From NCBI GenBank assembly GCA_963729795.1, contig CAVSPC010000063.1, positions 1-64,000 of the forward strand: a DNA stretch of 64,000 nucleotides. Direction: 5' to 3'. This document shows positions 16,642 to 25,172 of the stretch, in pieces. A model generated the notes under the pieces. That model did no database searches, had not been told where the DNA came from, and saw nothing but the letters and a program-made list of their open reading frames with translations. Made by a program: the position numbers and the translations under genes. This DNA is from CAWBBA01 sp963729795. Its GTDB lineage: Bacteria > Desulfobacterota > Desulfomonilia > Desulfomonilales > Desulfomonilaceae. Every line of letters begins with the position of its first letter. Position 1 is the first letter of the stretch.

Positions 16642-18065
16642 ACTAAACTCTTGCACAATACGATTGCGCGCACTGGGAGTATGCCGCGTGATACATGAGT
16701 GAAAGAGTTGAGGGCTAATGAAAAAAGCGCTTGCATAGCGCGAAATGGCGCGGTTATAGAATGTCTCCTCAGTGGAGGCAGAGCGCAATGCCCGTGGTGG
16801 CTGACATCCCCGAGGAATTTGAGAGGGCTCTTGAAGCGTTTCGCCCCCATTTCGGAGCGCCCGCTTTTGAGCATTTCAAGCGCTACGTCTTGGGTCTGAT
16901 CGTCTCGGAGAACCTGACCGTAGAGGGGATCAATCGGATTTTCATCCAAGCCAAGCACCCCAGTTCTCTCAACCGATTTCTCACCACGGGGATCTGGAAG
17001 CAGCAAGAGGTCAATGATACCAGAATCGATATACTCAAGATCCAGGGGGCTCTGGGGGGTAAGGGATGGTTGGCGATTGACGACACCCTCACCCATAAGA
17101 CCGGCAAGCAGATCGAAGGTGTCGGCATCTATTGGGATCACAGCGAGAAGAGATACGTCCTGGCTCACAACATCGTGACTGCGGAGTTCGTCAACCCGAA
17201 AGGGGAAAGCCATCCTCTCAACTTCCGGCTGTACCTCAAAGAAGAGCAGAGCCGGGAGAAAAGGGTCCCCTTTAAGACCAAAATCGACTTGGCCCAAGAA
17301 CTGGTGGAAGATGCTCTGCAACTCGGCCTTGAAATCCAGGGCGCACTCTTCGACAACTGGTTTGCCTCCAAAGATTTCATCAAGTTCCTCCAGGGCAAGG
17401 GCCTGCATTGGGTGACCAGACTCAAGCCCGACCGCAACATCAAGATCAAGGGAAGATACGTGGCAATCAGCGAGTTTGCCGGTACCCTGCCCAGGGAATC
17501 GTTTAGGAAGGTGCAAATCGGCGATCGAGTCTATCAGGTCTTTTCCAAAGCGGTGGACCTCAAGGGAGTCGGTCAGGTCAGAGTTCTGATCAGCTATGAC
17601 AACGAAGAGTTTTCCGGTTCTCCTGCCTACTTCGCTACTGATCAGATCCGGTGGGAAGGAACCAGGATACTCAAGACATATTCCAAGCGGTGGAACATAG
17701 AGACGTTTTTCAGGGATTCCAAGCAGAATCTCGGCCTTGAGGACTACCAGCTCAGAGATCTTTGGGGTATCAAGCGTCATTGGTATCTGATCTTCCTGGC
17801 CTACAGTCTCCAGGTGTCCGGCCTGTTCGGAATTGACCCAAAACCTCGTTATGAGTCTCCTACGCTGGGAGATCTCATCACCAGAACCACCAGAAACGTT
17901 TTCAGCGGGCTTGTCGGATGGATCACTCTCCAGTTGAATCGTGGCCGATCTCAAGAAGATATTTGCCGCATCGCCTACGGATTCTGACGACGAAGAGGCC
18001 GATCCCATGCTCGAAAGCTCACAGGATTACTGTTTCTTGTTCTCTCTATTGTGCAAGACTTTAGT
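16642..18065 (+). mobile_element. IS701-type insertion sequence, 1424 bp, complete
   Basis: The ends are inverted repeats: ACTAAACTCTTGCACAATA (16642-16660) matches the reverse complement of 18047-18065 at 18 of 19 positions. Directly outside both ends is the 4-bp sequence CATA (16638-16641 and 18066-18069), consistent with a target duplication. The single transposase gene is intact. Four-base duplications and a DDE transposase of about 400 aa fit the IS701 family. Confidence 0.9.
16788..17987 (+). CDS. IS701-type DDE transposase
   Basis: This protein is about 399 aa from the ATG at 16788, which has GTGGAGG 9 bases upstream; a longer frame from 16731 is less likely. The DDE triad is visible: first Asp in WLAIDDTLTHKTG, second in GALFDNWFASKDF, and Glu in KRWNIETFFRDSKQNLGLEDYQLR, followed by the Y-(2)-R-(3)-E-(6)-K pattern of the IS4-like clan. 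It carries out cut-and-paste transposition of the surrounding element. There is no frameshift or internal stop, so it may be active. Confidence 0.93.
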   Translation: MPVVADIPEEFERALEAFRPHFGAPAFEHFKRYVLGLIVSENLTVEGINRIFIQAKHPSSLNRFLTTGIWKQQEVNDTRIDILKIQGALGGKGWLAIDDTLTHKTGKQIEGVGIYWDHSEKRYVLAHNIVTAEFVNPKGESHPLNFRLYLKEEQSREKRVPFKTKIDLAQELVEDALQLGLEIQGALFDNWFASKDFIKFLQGKGLHWVTRLKPDRNIKIKGRYVAISEFAGTLPRESFRKVQIGDRVYQVFSKAVDLKGVGQVRVLISYDNEEFSGSPAYFATDQIRWEGTRILKTYSKRWNIETFFRDSKQNLGLEDYQLRDLWGIKRHWYLIFLAYSLQVSGLFGIDPKPRYESPTLGDLITRTTRNVFSGLVGWITLQLNRGRSQEDICRIAYGF

Positions 18066-18126
18066 CATAAGACAGACGCAAGCAGCTTATTGCGGCTCAT
18101 GCGGAACTCAATAGCTCAATAGAACC

Positions 18127-18205
18127 GTCACCCCGGCTAAGGCCGGGGTCCATCCCGCGAAGTTGCGGGACTGGATTCCGGCTTACTCCGGAATCACGGA
18201 CATGG
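18127..18205. repeat. Cluster of three short palindromes (REP-like)
   Basis: Three adjacent hairpins can form: CCCCGGC-taa-GGCCGGGG, TCCCGC-gaagtt-GCGGGA, and ATTCCGG-cttact-CCGGAAT. Such clusters are common dispersed intergenic repeats. Similar words (GGAGTCCGGGGTGACG) occur at 47 and 61 kb. Confidence 0.6.
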
Positions 18206-18298
18206 ACCTTTGCCGAGTGAATAATGCCCCTAATCAAATATCCATTTGGTTATATTATCAATGGAGATGGCACTAGGAGAGGGACTGGTCAGATTTGG

Positions 18299-19000
18299 TC
18301 ACGGAAAAGTGAGTTGCAACGCTGAATCGGTCGCTTGTATCTTTCCTCCTATGGAAGTCAGGACAGCGCTGGCCGTGGCCAACCCAGTGTGACTTTGGGC
18401 ATCCATGACACTCATATCTGCCGGCAGCTCTCCGGAATCCCAGAGGATCTGAGTTGCGCAACTGCCGTTGAGGTCACCAAATTTGACCGTCAGAGCCTTC
18501 TTGTATGGCAGACCGCGCTGGTCGTGCCACACCCCGATTGCCGCAACTGCGTCTCTGGCGAAGGCCAGTCCCTGCACCATGATCCCCTCAATGAGGTTGG
18601 GATTGTTTCTGATGGGGGGAACTGCATCATCGCACTCACACACAAGTTCAATGCCTCGGCTTATGAATTGCTGCCCCATCAATCCTTTTATCTTCTCGAA
18701 GATCCCTCGGATGCCTGCTTCTTCGAAACCTGAGAAATTGGCACCGCTGAAGGTTCGGAGTTTTTCCACGATCTTGCTGGCCTTTTGCACTTGAGATGTC
18801 ACAATGTTCAATCGATGTACGATAAATTCCTTTTCATCTTCCGTCAGCGCACTACGTTCCACTTTGAGCTGTACAACTTGGGATGCAATCATGATGGCAT
18901 TCAGGGGTTGCGCAATCTCATGAGCGAAGCCCCCAAAGACCTCTCCCAGTGAAGCCAAACGCAGCAGATCCTCTTGAGGCAGACAACATTCTATTTCCAT
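18299..19000 (-). CDS. Histidine-kinase-like protein with degenerate ATP-binding domain
   Basis: This soluble protein is about 233 aa. The start is set at the ATG at 19000 because GGAGG lies just before it; a GTG seven codons upstream is possible. A HisKA dimerisation region has the phospho-acceptor motif FAHEIAQPLNAI. The following domain aligns to HATPase_c but its boxes are altered: the N-box NARDA is FARDA, DNGPGIP is DSGELP, and GLGLS is GLATAS, while GGKI is kept. No sensor domain or membrane segment is seen and no response regulator is adjacent. It probably cannot use ATP; it may be a phosphotransfer or regulatory protein. Confidence 0.7.
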   Translation of the reverse strand: MEIECCLPQEDLLRLASLGEVFGGFAHEIAQPLNAIMIASQVVQLKVERSALTEDEKEFIVHRLNIVTSQVQKASKIVEKLRTFSGANFSGFEEAGIRGIFEKIKGLMGQQFISRGIELVCECDDAVPPIRNNPNLIEGIMVQGLAFARDAVAAIGVWHDQRGLPYKKALTVKFGDLNGSCATQILWDSGELPADMSVMDAQSHTGLATASAVLTSIGGKIQATDSALQLTFP

Positions 19001-19376
19001 CAATCCTCCGTAGAACGGCACCTTGTGGCTGACGTGACAATGGCGGAAATTAGCGACGCTGTCCAGAATATTTATATGGAAGACGATTGCAAGTTCTTCT
19101 CAACAGAGTGGAACTCGGCCAACATTACAGCAGGCCCCGAGGCCCGCTTTTCGTAGACCGAGAAGAGCCGACGGCATGAAACGAAAGCAGCGGAAAAGCC
19201 AGAGAGGAAGTAAGATCCGAAAAAGTAACGACCCAAGCGGTTGTCATGGTCCCGAAAGTGGGTCGTGAGGATTTCGAAATCTCCTCCCCTCTTGAAAATG
19301 AATGGAGGCCGCCTCACGGGGCTGAGGGGCTATCTCTTGTCTTTTCGAAAGATGTTGCGGAACTGAGTTCTTTTTT

Positions 19377-20948
19377 TTACCGAGCGAATTCTACGGCCCT
19401 GGCTTCGCGTATTACCACTATCTTTATCTGGCCCGGATACGAGAGTTCTTTTTCAATCTTCTTTCGTATGTCGTGGGCCAACAGGGTAAGTCCTTCATCG
19501 CCGATATTGGAATTCTCTACTATGATACGAATTTCTCGACCTGCCTGTATGGCAAACGACTTGCTTACGCCCTTGAACGAATCGGCTATTCTTTCAAGGT
19601 CCTCGAGGCGTTTGACGTAGTTTTCCAACATCTCACGCCTTGCTCCGGGTCTGGCCGCCGACAACGTGTCAGCCGCCTGGACCAGCACTGCCAGCGTGCT
19701 AGTGGGGTCCTCATCACCGTGGTGAGCCGCAATGGCATTGACGATCAGGGGGGATTCGCCATGGCGACGTGCTATGTCCGCACCTATGATGGCGTGCGCC
19801 CCCTCCACCTCGTGGTCGATGGCCTTGCCTATGTCATGAAGGAGACCGGCGCGTTTTGCTTTCTTAGGACTCAGCCCAAGTTCCGCTGCCATGATCCCGC
19901 ATAGGAACGCAACTTCAATCGAATGCTGATAAACGTTCTGAGCGAAGGATGTCCTGTACTTGAGTTTGCCCACCAGCTTTATCAATTCCGCATTAATGCC
20001 GTGAACACCCACATCGAAACTGGCTTGCTCTCCCGCCTCGATGATTGTCTCCTCCATCTCCTGAGTGACTTTTTTTACTACTTCCTCGATTCGAGCCGGG
20101 TGGATTCTGCCGTCGGTGATGAGTCTCTCGAGGGCTATTCTCGCCACTTCCCGCCGGATGGAGTTGTAACCGGAAAGTATAACGGCCTCAGGAGTGTCGT
20201 CAATTATGAGATCTATTCCCGTGGCGGCTTCTATTGCTCGAATGTTGCGGCCTTCCCGTCCGATAATTCGCCCTTTCATTTCCTCGTTGGGGAGGTTCAC
20301 CACGGAAACGGTTCGTTCTGCCACATAATCCGCTGCATATCGGCCTACTGCCGTAGAGATGATTTCCTTGGCTTTTTTGTCGGCCTGAGTGAGAGTTTCC
20401 TCCTCTATTTGCCTTATGATTTTCCCGCTTTCGATTCGAGTCTCATCGCTGACCTTTTGTAGAAGCATTTCCCTGGCTTCAAGGGCTGACAGGCCGGCCA
20501 CCTGTTCTAACTTTTCCAGTTGTTTCTTTACGAGCTTGTCCGCCTCGAACTCTTTTTCTTTTGCTCTCTTGTGCCCCGCATCTATGTCCTTTTCGTGTTT
20601 TACTAATGCGATTTCTTTAGATTCGAGTTGTGAGGTCTTTCGTTCGAGGTTCTCTTCCTTCTTCAGAAGGCGCGATTCCCGGACCGAGAGTTCAGCGCGT
20701 CGCTCTTTTATTTCGTGCTCAAGATCCGCTCGGGATTGGAACAGTTTATCTTTGGCCTGAAGAAGGGCCTCTTTCTTGACGGTTTCAGCCTCTTTCTTTG
20801 CGGATTTGATGATTTCATCCGCTTCAGATTTGGCTGAGTTGCCCCGGCTGTTGTCGAGGATTCTTGCCACGGCGTATCCGGCCGCGCCCCCCACAATTAT
20901 AGCGACAAGGGCAGGAAGGAAGGAAATCAATTCCACAGCCCACTCCAT
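19377..20948 (-). CDS. rny: Ribonuclease Y
   Basis: RNase Y is a membrane-anchored endoribonuclease that starts mRNA decay. The 523-residue protein has the expected order: an N-terminal transmembrane helix (LPALVAIIVGGAAGYAVA), a long charged coiled coil (residues about 40-200), a KH domain with GRIIGREGRNIRAIE, then an HD domain with AGLLHDIGKAIDHE and NAIAAHHGDEDP. The start is the ATG at 20948. It lies downstream of the 6S RNA gene on the same strand. Length and motifs are standard. Confidence 0.96.
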   Translation of the reverse strand: MEWAVELISFLPALVAIIVGGAAGYAVARILDNSRGNSAKSEADEIIKSAKKEAETVKKEALLQAKDKLFQSRADLEHEIKERRAELSVRESRLLKKEENLERKTSQLESKEIALVKHEKDIDAGHKRAKEKEFEADKLVKKQLEKLEQVAGLSALEAREMLLQKVSDETRIESGKIIRQIEEETLTQADKKAKEIISTAVGRYAADYVAERTVSVVNLPNEEMKGRIIGREGRNIRAIEAATGIDLIIDDTPEAVILSGYNSIRREVARIALERLITDGRIHPARIEEVVKKVTQEMEETIIEAGEQASFDVGVHGINAELIKLVGKLKYRTSFAQNVYQHSIEVAFLCGIMAAELGLSPKKAKRAGLLHDIGKAIDHEVEGAHAIIGADIARRHGESPLIVNAIAAHHGDEDPTSTLAVLVQAADTLSAARPGARREMLENYVKRLEDLERIADSFKGVSKSFAIQAGREIRIIVENSNIGDEGLTLLAHDIRKKIEKELSYPGQIKIVVIREARAVEFAR

Positions 20949-21150
20949 TGTATGAATTTGACGGGATGCTTACGAGGACAGAGCGGGGAGGATTTCGAGT
21001 CTTCAAAGAATGGGTTAAGGGTAAGAAGTATAAACTGCGTGCCGATTACCCAAAGAAAGACGTATATATATACTCCGCCGAATGGCCATCCAGGGGCTGC
21101 CGCCCGCATCCCGGTTGTAAGGCGAAAAGGAACGAGTGATCAGGCAATTG

Positions 21151-21346
21151 GAAGAAATCCCCCGCGAGCAGCCGTGCGGACAGAACTTTTGAACCTGGTT
21201 ACCCAGGTGGGACCCTAACGACTGCTTCAGGCTTCCTGCTTCATGGCAGGCATGCTCACCACAGCCGGGGGCGGTTCCCATTTTTTGAGTGTTGGCTCAA
21301 AAAATTGCCGTCCATCACGCACTGCGCAGGGGAGTGCCTCAACTTC
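21151..21346 (-). ncRNA. ssrS: 6S RNA
   Basis: The transcript strand contains the conserved 6S stretch GGTGAGCATGCC, then CAGGAAGCCTGAAGCAG, then the apical stem ACCTGGGTAACCAGGTTCA. These match the E. coli elements GGTGAGCATGC, GAGAAGCCTTAAAACTG and the GAACC/GGTTC hairpin in order and spacing. The ends can close: GAAG...CCCCTGCGCAGTGCG near 21346 pairs with CGCACGGCTGC...GGGG...CTTC near 21151. It follows zapA directly, the order found in many proteobacteria. It binds σ70 RNA polymerase and lowers housekeeping transcription in stationary phase. Ends are estimated from pairing. Confidence 0.87.
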
Positions 21347-21650
21347 AAACGACCCGATCGATGGCTTTTAAAAGCCTGTCGGTCTTTTCCTCCAGTTCTC
21401 TTATGGTCTGCTCCTTAGCCTGCTTGTACTGGAACATCTCGTCTGCGATGTTCACCAGTGTCAAAATCGCCAAGTCCAGTGTCGATATCACCGAAGCATG
21501 GCGCTGGATTTCATCTGCTCTCTCCTTGATGAAATCCGCGAGCGTTTGAATGTATTTCTTGTTTCCGTGTCCTCGTATGCTGTACTCGCGACCGAACAAT
21601 CGTACCTTTACGGCTTCGGTCAGTTCCTCCGACTTGTTCCCGTAATCCAA
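21345..21650 (-). CDS. zapA: Cell division protein ZapA
   Basis: ZapA binds and bundles FtsZ at the division ring. The 101-residue protein has the typical N-terminal domain (VKVRLFGREYSIRG ... YIQTLADFIKERADEI) and a C-terminal coiled coil (LDLAILTLVNIADEMFQYKQAKEQTIRELEEKTDRLLKAI). It lies 23 bp after the ZapB-like gene and its stop codon touches the 5' end of the 6S RNA, so the three probably share the strong promoter at 21932-21959. Confidence 0.93.
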   Translation of the reverse strand: MDYGNKSEELTEAVKVRLFGREYSIRGHGNKKYIQTLADFIKERADEIQRHASVISTLDLAILTLVNIADEMFQYKQAKEQTIRELEEKTDRLLKAIDRVV

Positions 21651-21673
21651 AGCATCCCCTGCCCATTGTTCTT

Positions 21674-21895
21674 TCAGGTGAATGCCTCCAGCTTCTCTAT
21701 GATTCTGTCCAGTTTGCCTTTGGCCGATTTGTGATCCTTTTGGATTTTCTTTAGAGTACGATCCAATTCGCCAATTCGTTTGTCCCTCTTTTCCAGTTCC
21801 CTGCTAAACCGTTCCTGTTCTTTTTTGGACAGATCGTTTTGCTCTATCAAATGCATGATCTTCTCTTCGAGAAGAGCAAGCTTATCGGCATTCAT
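21674..21895 (-). CDS. zapB: ZapB-like coiled-coil cell division protein
   Basis: This 73-residue protein is almost entirely heptad-patterned (MNADKLALLEEKIMHLIEQND ... LKKIQKDHKSAKGKLDRIIEKLEAF), like ZapB, which joins the division ring through ZapA. Coiled coils have low sequence specificity, so the assignment rests mainly on its position directly upstream of zapA. The gene sits about 40 bases after a consensus σ70 promoter. Confidence 0.75.
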   Translation of the reverse strand: MNADKLALLEEKIMHLIEQNDLSKKEQERFSRELEKRDKRIGELDRTLKKIQKDHKSAKGKLDRIIEKLEAFT

Positions 21896-21931
21896 AGGGG
21901 ATCTCCAAGATATTTTTTGAGAACCGCTTTA

Positions 21932-21959
21932 ATTATATTTCTTTAGGAAGAGGTGTCAA
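21932..21959 (-). promoter_or_regulatory. Consensus σ70 promoter for zapB-zapA-ssrS
   Basis: On the minus strand TTGACA (21954-21959) and TATAAT (21932-21937) are separated by 16 bases. Both hexamers match the consensus exactly. Transcription would start near 21925, about 30 bases before the zapB ATG, and read zapB, zapA and 6S RNA. Confidence 0.85.
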
Positions 21960-22146
21960 GAAGTATCTTGAACAGGCACCATGCCTATTACAAGCTACAA
22001 GTCTTTAATTTCAGGTTAGATTAGGCCGGTTTTTGACATACAAAAAAAGCCGCGAGAAAAGTCTTGGACGAGGCGTCGGGGCGCAAAATTGGCTCCATAA
22101 CAAGTCGTTGATGAGTCGATTCACCCGTAAGACCACGGATGCTATT

Positions 22147-22476
22147 TCAAGATTCAGGTTCTTCTCGCTGAAAGCCTGGGGAATCGATCAGCTTTTGAAT
22201 TTTCCTGTGAAATGTGTTTCGGCTCATACCGAGCCACTTCGCAGCTTGCAGTTTGTTGCCGCGGCTTCGTTCAAGCACCTTGATGATTAGACGCTTCTCT
22301 ACCTCTCCCATTATGAGAGGATGAATTCCTTTCACGTCGTTGTCCACGAGGTACTCTACCAACATATCAATGGAGTCAGCAATGTTGGTCTTGAGTACCG
22401 CTTTCGCCTTGCCGGGTTTTCGGGGACTCTCGCGCAATTCCGGGTCCGAGATCTTATCGCTTTTTTCCGTTGTCAT
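22147..22476 (-). CDS. fis: Fis-family DNA-binding protein
   Basis: This 109-residue protein's C-terminal half is a Fis-type helix-turn-helix (VEKRLIIKVLERSRGNKLQAAKWLGMSRNTFHRKIQKL). Its start ATGA overlaps the dusB stop by 4 bp, the same dusB-fis order as in E. coli. The N-terminal region is charged and differs from enteric Fis, so it may also resemble the HTH of NtrC-type activators, but no AAA+ domain is present. Expected role: nucleoid-associated regulator, probably translated by coupling to dusB. Confidence 0.85.
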   Translation of the reverse strand: MTTEKSDKISDPELRESPRKPGKAKAVLKTNIADSIDMLVEYLVDNDVKGIHPLIMGEVEKRLIIKVLERSRGNKLQAAKWLGMSRNTFHRKIQKLIDSPGFQREEPES

Positions 22477-23438
22477 GATATTGCGACTTTCCCAAAGAAC
22501 TGCTCCGTGAGATGCATGAGTGCGTCCCGATCGTCCAGGGTGAAGACCGTGCGCCGGAACTCGCTCCCTTGGTCAAACCCTTTCGAGTACCATGCCAAAT
22601 GTTTTTGCATTAGGCGAAGAGCAGTGCGGTTATCCCACCACTCCAGCATGTATCCGAAGTGTTCTCGGATCACATCAAGAAAAGTCAATATTCCTCCAGG
22701 AATTCCGGTACGGCCGGAGGCTTGTTCCATGATCCGGCCAGGCAGCCACGGCCTTCCGACGGCCCCTCTTCCTATCATCACTCCGTCGCATCCTGTGCGG
22801 GTTGCCATATCCACCGCGTCGTCCACCTCTAGGATTCCGCCGTTGCCGATTACAGGTATCCCCACCGTCCGTTTGACCTCTTCCAATACTTCCAGAGACG
22901 GGGGGCCGGAATGGGCCCTGGATTTACTTCGAGAATGAACGATCAGCGCATTCGCACCCTCAGCCTCGATCACGCGTGCGACCTCCGCGGCATTTGGGTT
23001 CGATTCGTCCCACCCCGACCTCATCTTTACGGTAAGGGGCACGCTAAGCGCTTGTCGCATCGCAGCCACAATCCGACCTGCAAGCCCGATATTTCTCATC
23101 AAGGCGGCGCCGGCCCCTCGATTTACGACCTTCCTTACGGGACAGCCCATATTCACATCTATTGCCGCCGCCCCTTCGTCCTGGAGGCGTCTGGCTGCTT
23201 CAGCCATTACAGCGGGATCAGTCCCGGCGATCTGGAAAATAGTAGGAACCTCGCTGCCACGAATCTGTATGGTACGCATTGTGTCTGAAGTTCTCGCTAC
23301 ACTATCCGCGCTGATCATTTCAGTCCAGACAGCCGACACCCCGAACTTCTGAACTATCTTCCGGAAGGAAGGGTCGGTTATCCCGACCATCGGAGCTAGA
23401 AAAACATTTCCTACCAGCTCAAGATTTCCGATCTTCAT
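22473..23438 (-). CDS. dusB: tRNA-dihydrouridine synthase (DusB type)
   Basis: This FMN enzyme reduces specific uridines of tRNA to dihydrouridine. The 321-residue TIM barrel shows FLAPMVGITDPSFR at the N-terminus, the catalytic Cys in NMGCPVRKVV (about residue 100), KMRSGWDE, and GNGGI / DGVMIGRGAVGRPW for FMN phosphate binding. It overlaps fis by 4 bp downstream and the 3' end of glmU by 20 bp upstream, so glmU-dusB-fis is probably one transcription unit. Confidence 0.93.
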   Translation of the reverse strand: MKIGNLELVGNVFLAPMVGITDPSFRKIVQKFGVSAVWTEMISADSVARTSDTMRTIQIRGSEVPTIFQIAGTDPAVMAEAARRLQDEGAAAIDVNMGCPVRKVVNRGAGAALMRNIGLAGRIVAAMRQALSVPLTVKMRSGWDESNPNAAEVARVIEAEGANALIVHSRSKSRAHSGPPSLEVLEEVKRTVGIPVIGNGGILEVDDAVDMATRTGCDGVMIGRGAVGRPWLPGRIMEQASGRTGIPGGILTFLDVIREHFGYMLEWWDNRTALRLMQKHLAWYSKGFDQGSEFRRTVFTLDDRDALMHLTEQFFGKVAIS

Positions 23439-24816
23439 CAGACGCCCCCGGCCCCTGCCCCCTCCTCAGGGGAAAAATCTTTTGCTTGGCCCTGGAAACC
23501 GCCAGGCTTCTCGCAGGCACGTCGCGAGTTATAGTGCTGCCCGCGCCCACGATACTGCCTTCGCCTATCTCCACGGGGGCGATGAATTGGACATCCGAAC
23601 CTATGAAGCATCTATCGCCGATAGTGGTGGGATGCTTCTTCTTGCCATCATAGTTGCAGGTAATGGTTCCGCATCCGATATTTACATCTGCCCCGATTAG
23701 GCTATCGCCGAGATAGGTGAGGTGAGCGGCTTTTGAGCCATTGCCCAGCGTGGTCTTCTTGACTTCCACGAAATTGCCGATCCTTGCATTCTTTCCTATT
23801 TTGGCATCCGGTCTGAGATTCGCCATTGGCCCCACAGCAGTGCCGGTCTCTACCAAAGCCCTATCGAGTCGAGAACCCTGCAAAATTCTCACACCGTCTC
23901 CCAGTATACTGTCCATAATATATACGCCGGATTCTATGACGCAATTCTGTCCAATCTCGGTGCGGCCCGAGATCGTCACACAGGGATGAATGACAGTGTC
24001 CGCCCCGACTCTAACTTGCGAGTCGATATAAACCGAAGAGGGATCAAGTAGCGTGACCCCTGAACCCATCATATCTTCACGGAGACGATTCCACACCATT
24101 GCCGAAACGCGGGCCAAGTCAGCGCGCGTATTGATTCCGGTCGCTTCCTTGGCGTTTGCAAGCACAAAAGCATGAACTGGTATCGCTTGTTTTGTGGCTT
24201 CCTTCACGATGTCGGTCAGATAGTACTCGCCCTGAGAATTGTCGGCGCCTATCTTATCTACCAGTGAATAGAGGAGTTCGGCGTTTGCCAGGTACACGCC
24301 CGTGTTGATCTCCCTCACGGCCTTTTCCGCTTCATCTGCATCTCTGTCTTCAACAATACCCGCCACTTGCCCTTGATCAGTCCTCATGATCCTTCCGTAT
24401 CCAGCCACGATCTCGGGAAACGTAGTCATCACTGTCAGTTTGCTGCTATTTTCCCTGTGGAAGCGGACAAATTCCTCTATGGTTCTCGACTGAACAAGTG
24501 GGATGTCTCCGCACAGGATCAGGACATCGCCGGAAAATCCCTTGAACAAGTCTCTAGCGGATGCCACCGCATGGCCTGTGCCAAGTTGAGGTTCCTGCAG
24601 GGCAAACTCGATCCCCGGGACCCCGGCTATCTTACACACTTCTACGGATTCGTGACCGACAACTATTACGATCTTTTGCAATCCGCACGAAAGAACCGCG
24701 TCTATAACATAAGAGATCATCGGGCGGCCTGCCACCGGATGCAGAACCTTACACACCCCGGATTTCATGCGCGTGCCTTTACCGGCCGCCAATATCAGAG
24801 CAGCAATCTCTTTCAT
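23419..24816 (-). CDS. glmU: Bifunctional UDP-GlcNAc pyrophosphorylase/GlcN-1-P acetyltransferase GlmU
   Basis: GlmU makes UDP-N-acetylglucosamine for peptidoglycan and lipopolysaccharide. The N-terminal uridylyltransferase domain has LILAAGKGTRMKSGVCKVLHPVAGRPM, LCGDIPL and GYGRI. The C-terminal left-handed β-helix carries hexapeptide repeats with the acetyltransferase residues in NFVEVKKTTLGNGSKAAHLTYLGD and NYDGKKKHPT. About 465 aa, normal length. The ATG at 24816 is used; a GTG two codons upstream (24822) is equally possible because neither has a clear ribosome site. Probably the first gene of glmU-dusB-fis. Confidence 0.96.
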   Translation of the reverse strand: MKEIAALILAAGKGTRMKSGVCKVLHPVAGRPMISYVIDAVLSCGLQKIVIVVGHESVEVCKIAGVPGIEFALQEPQLGTGHAVASARDLFKGFSGDVLILCGDIPLVQSRTIEEFVRFHRENSSKLTVMTTFPEIVAGYGRIMRTDQGQVAGIVEDRDADEAEKAVREINTGVYLANAELLYSLVDKIGADNSQGEYYLTDIVKEATKQAIPVHAFVLANAKEATGINTRADLARVSAMVWNRLREDMMGSGVTLLDPSSVYIDSQVRVGADTVIHPCVTISGRTEIGQNCVIESGVYIMDSILGDGVRILQGSRLDRALVETGTAVGPMANLRPDAKIGKNARIGNFVEVKKTTLGNGSKAAHLTYLGDSLIGADVNIGCGTITCNYDGKKKHPTTIGDRCFIGSDVQFIAPVEIGEGSIVGAGSTITRDVPARSLAVSRAKQKIFPLRRGQGPGASDEDRKS

Positions 24817-24855
24817 AATCACGCAGAAGTCGCACCGATTAAATTGAACGTGGCA

Positions 24856-24884
24856 AACTTATCCCTTTGTTAGAGTGCTGTCAA
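24856..24884 (-). promoter_or_regulatory. Possible σ70 promoter for glmU-dusB-fis
   Basis: Minus-strand TTGACA (24879-24884) is a perfect -35. It is followed after 17 bases by TAAGTT (24856-24861), a weak -10, about 40 bases before the glmU start. Confidence 0.4.
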
Positions 24885-25172
24885 GCTGCCTTTGGCCCAT
24901 AGAAGAAGCCTTCACTTTGCTGCTGACCCAGAAGGATCGTTGATAGACCGCGCACTAGATCCGGCCGTTAGGTATTAGGGCACTTGTTCTCTGTAGGTCA
25001 AAAGGCTACACTCGCAACGTATGCCGTCAGTCACGAGTGGCAAAAGATTGTCATTGCGAGTCCCACGTCTCGCGGGATTTTACTCCTCGCAATGACAGGG
25101 TGCCATCAACTTCCCCTCGTAACTGAATACTTCCCTCGCAACGTTTTTCAAAGTGTCTGCGGGAGGGCTGGG
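24885..25172. other. Intergenic region with a dispersed repeat
   Basis: No gene is supported here. The segment CACGAGTGGCAAAAGATTGTCATTGCGAG (about 25033-25061), followed by TCTCGCGGGA, recurs at 36675-36720 as ACGAGGAGCAAAAGATTGTCATTGCGAC followed by TCTCGCGGGA. Confidence 0.5.

Noticed and set aside
16614..18008. A 464-codon open frame antisense to the IS701 transposase
   Set aside because: The plus-strand frame has the DDE transposase motifs, terminal repeats and a ribosome site; the antisense frame is a shadow produced by codon bias in a GC-rich gene.
24984..25172. N-terminal extension of the LOG-family frame
   Set aside because: It has no ribosome site, and it crosses a repeat also present at 36675.
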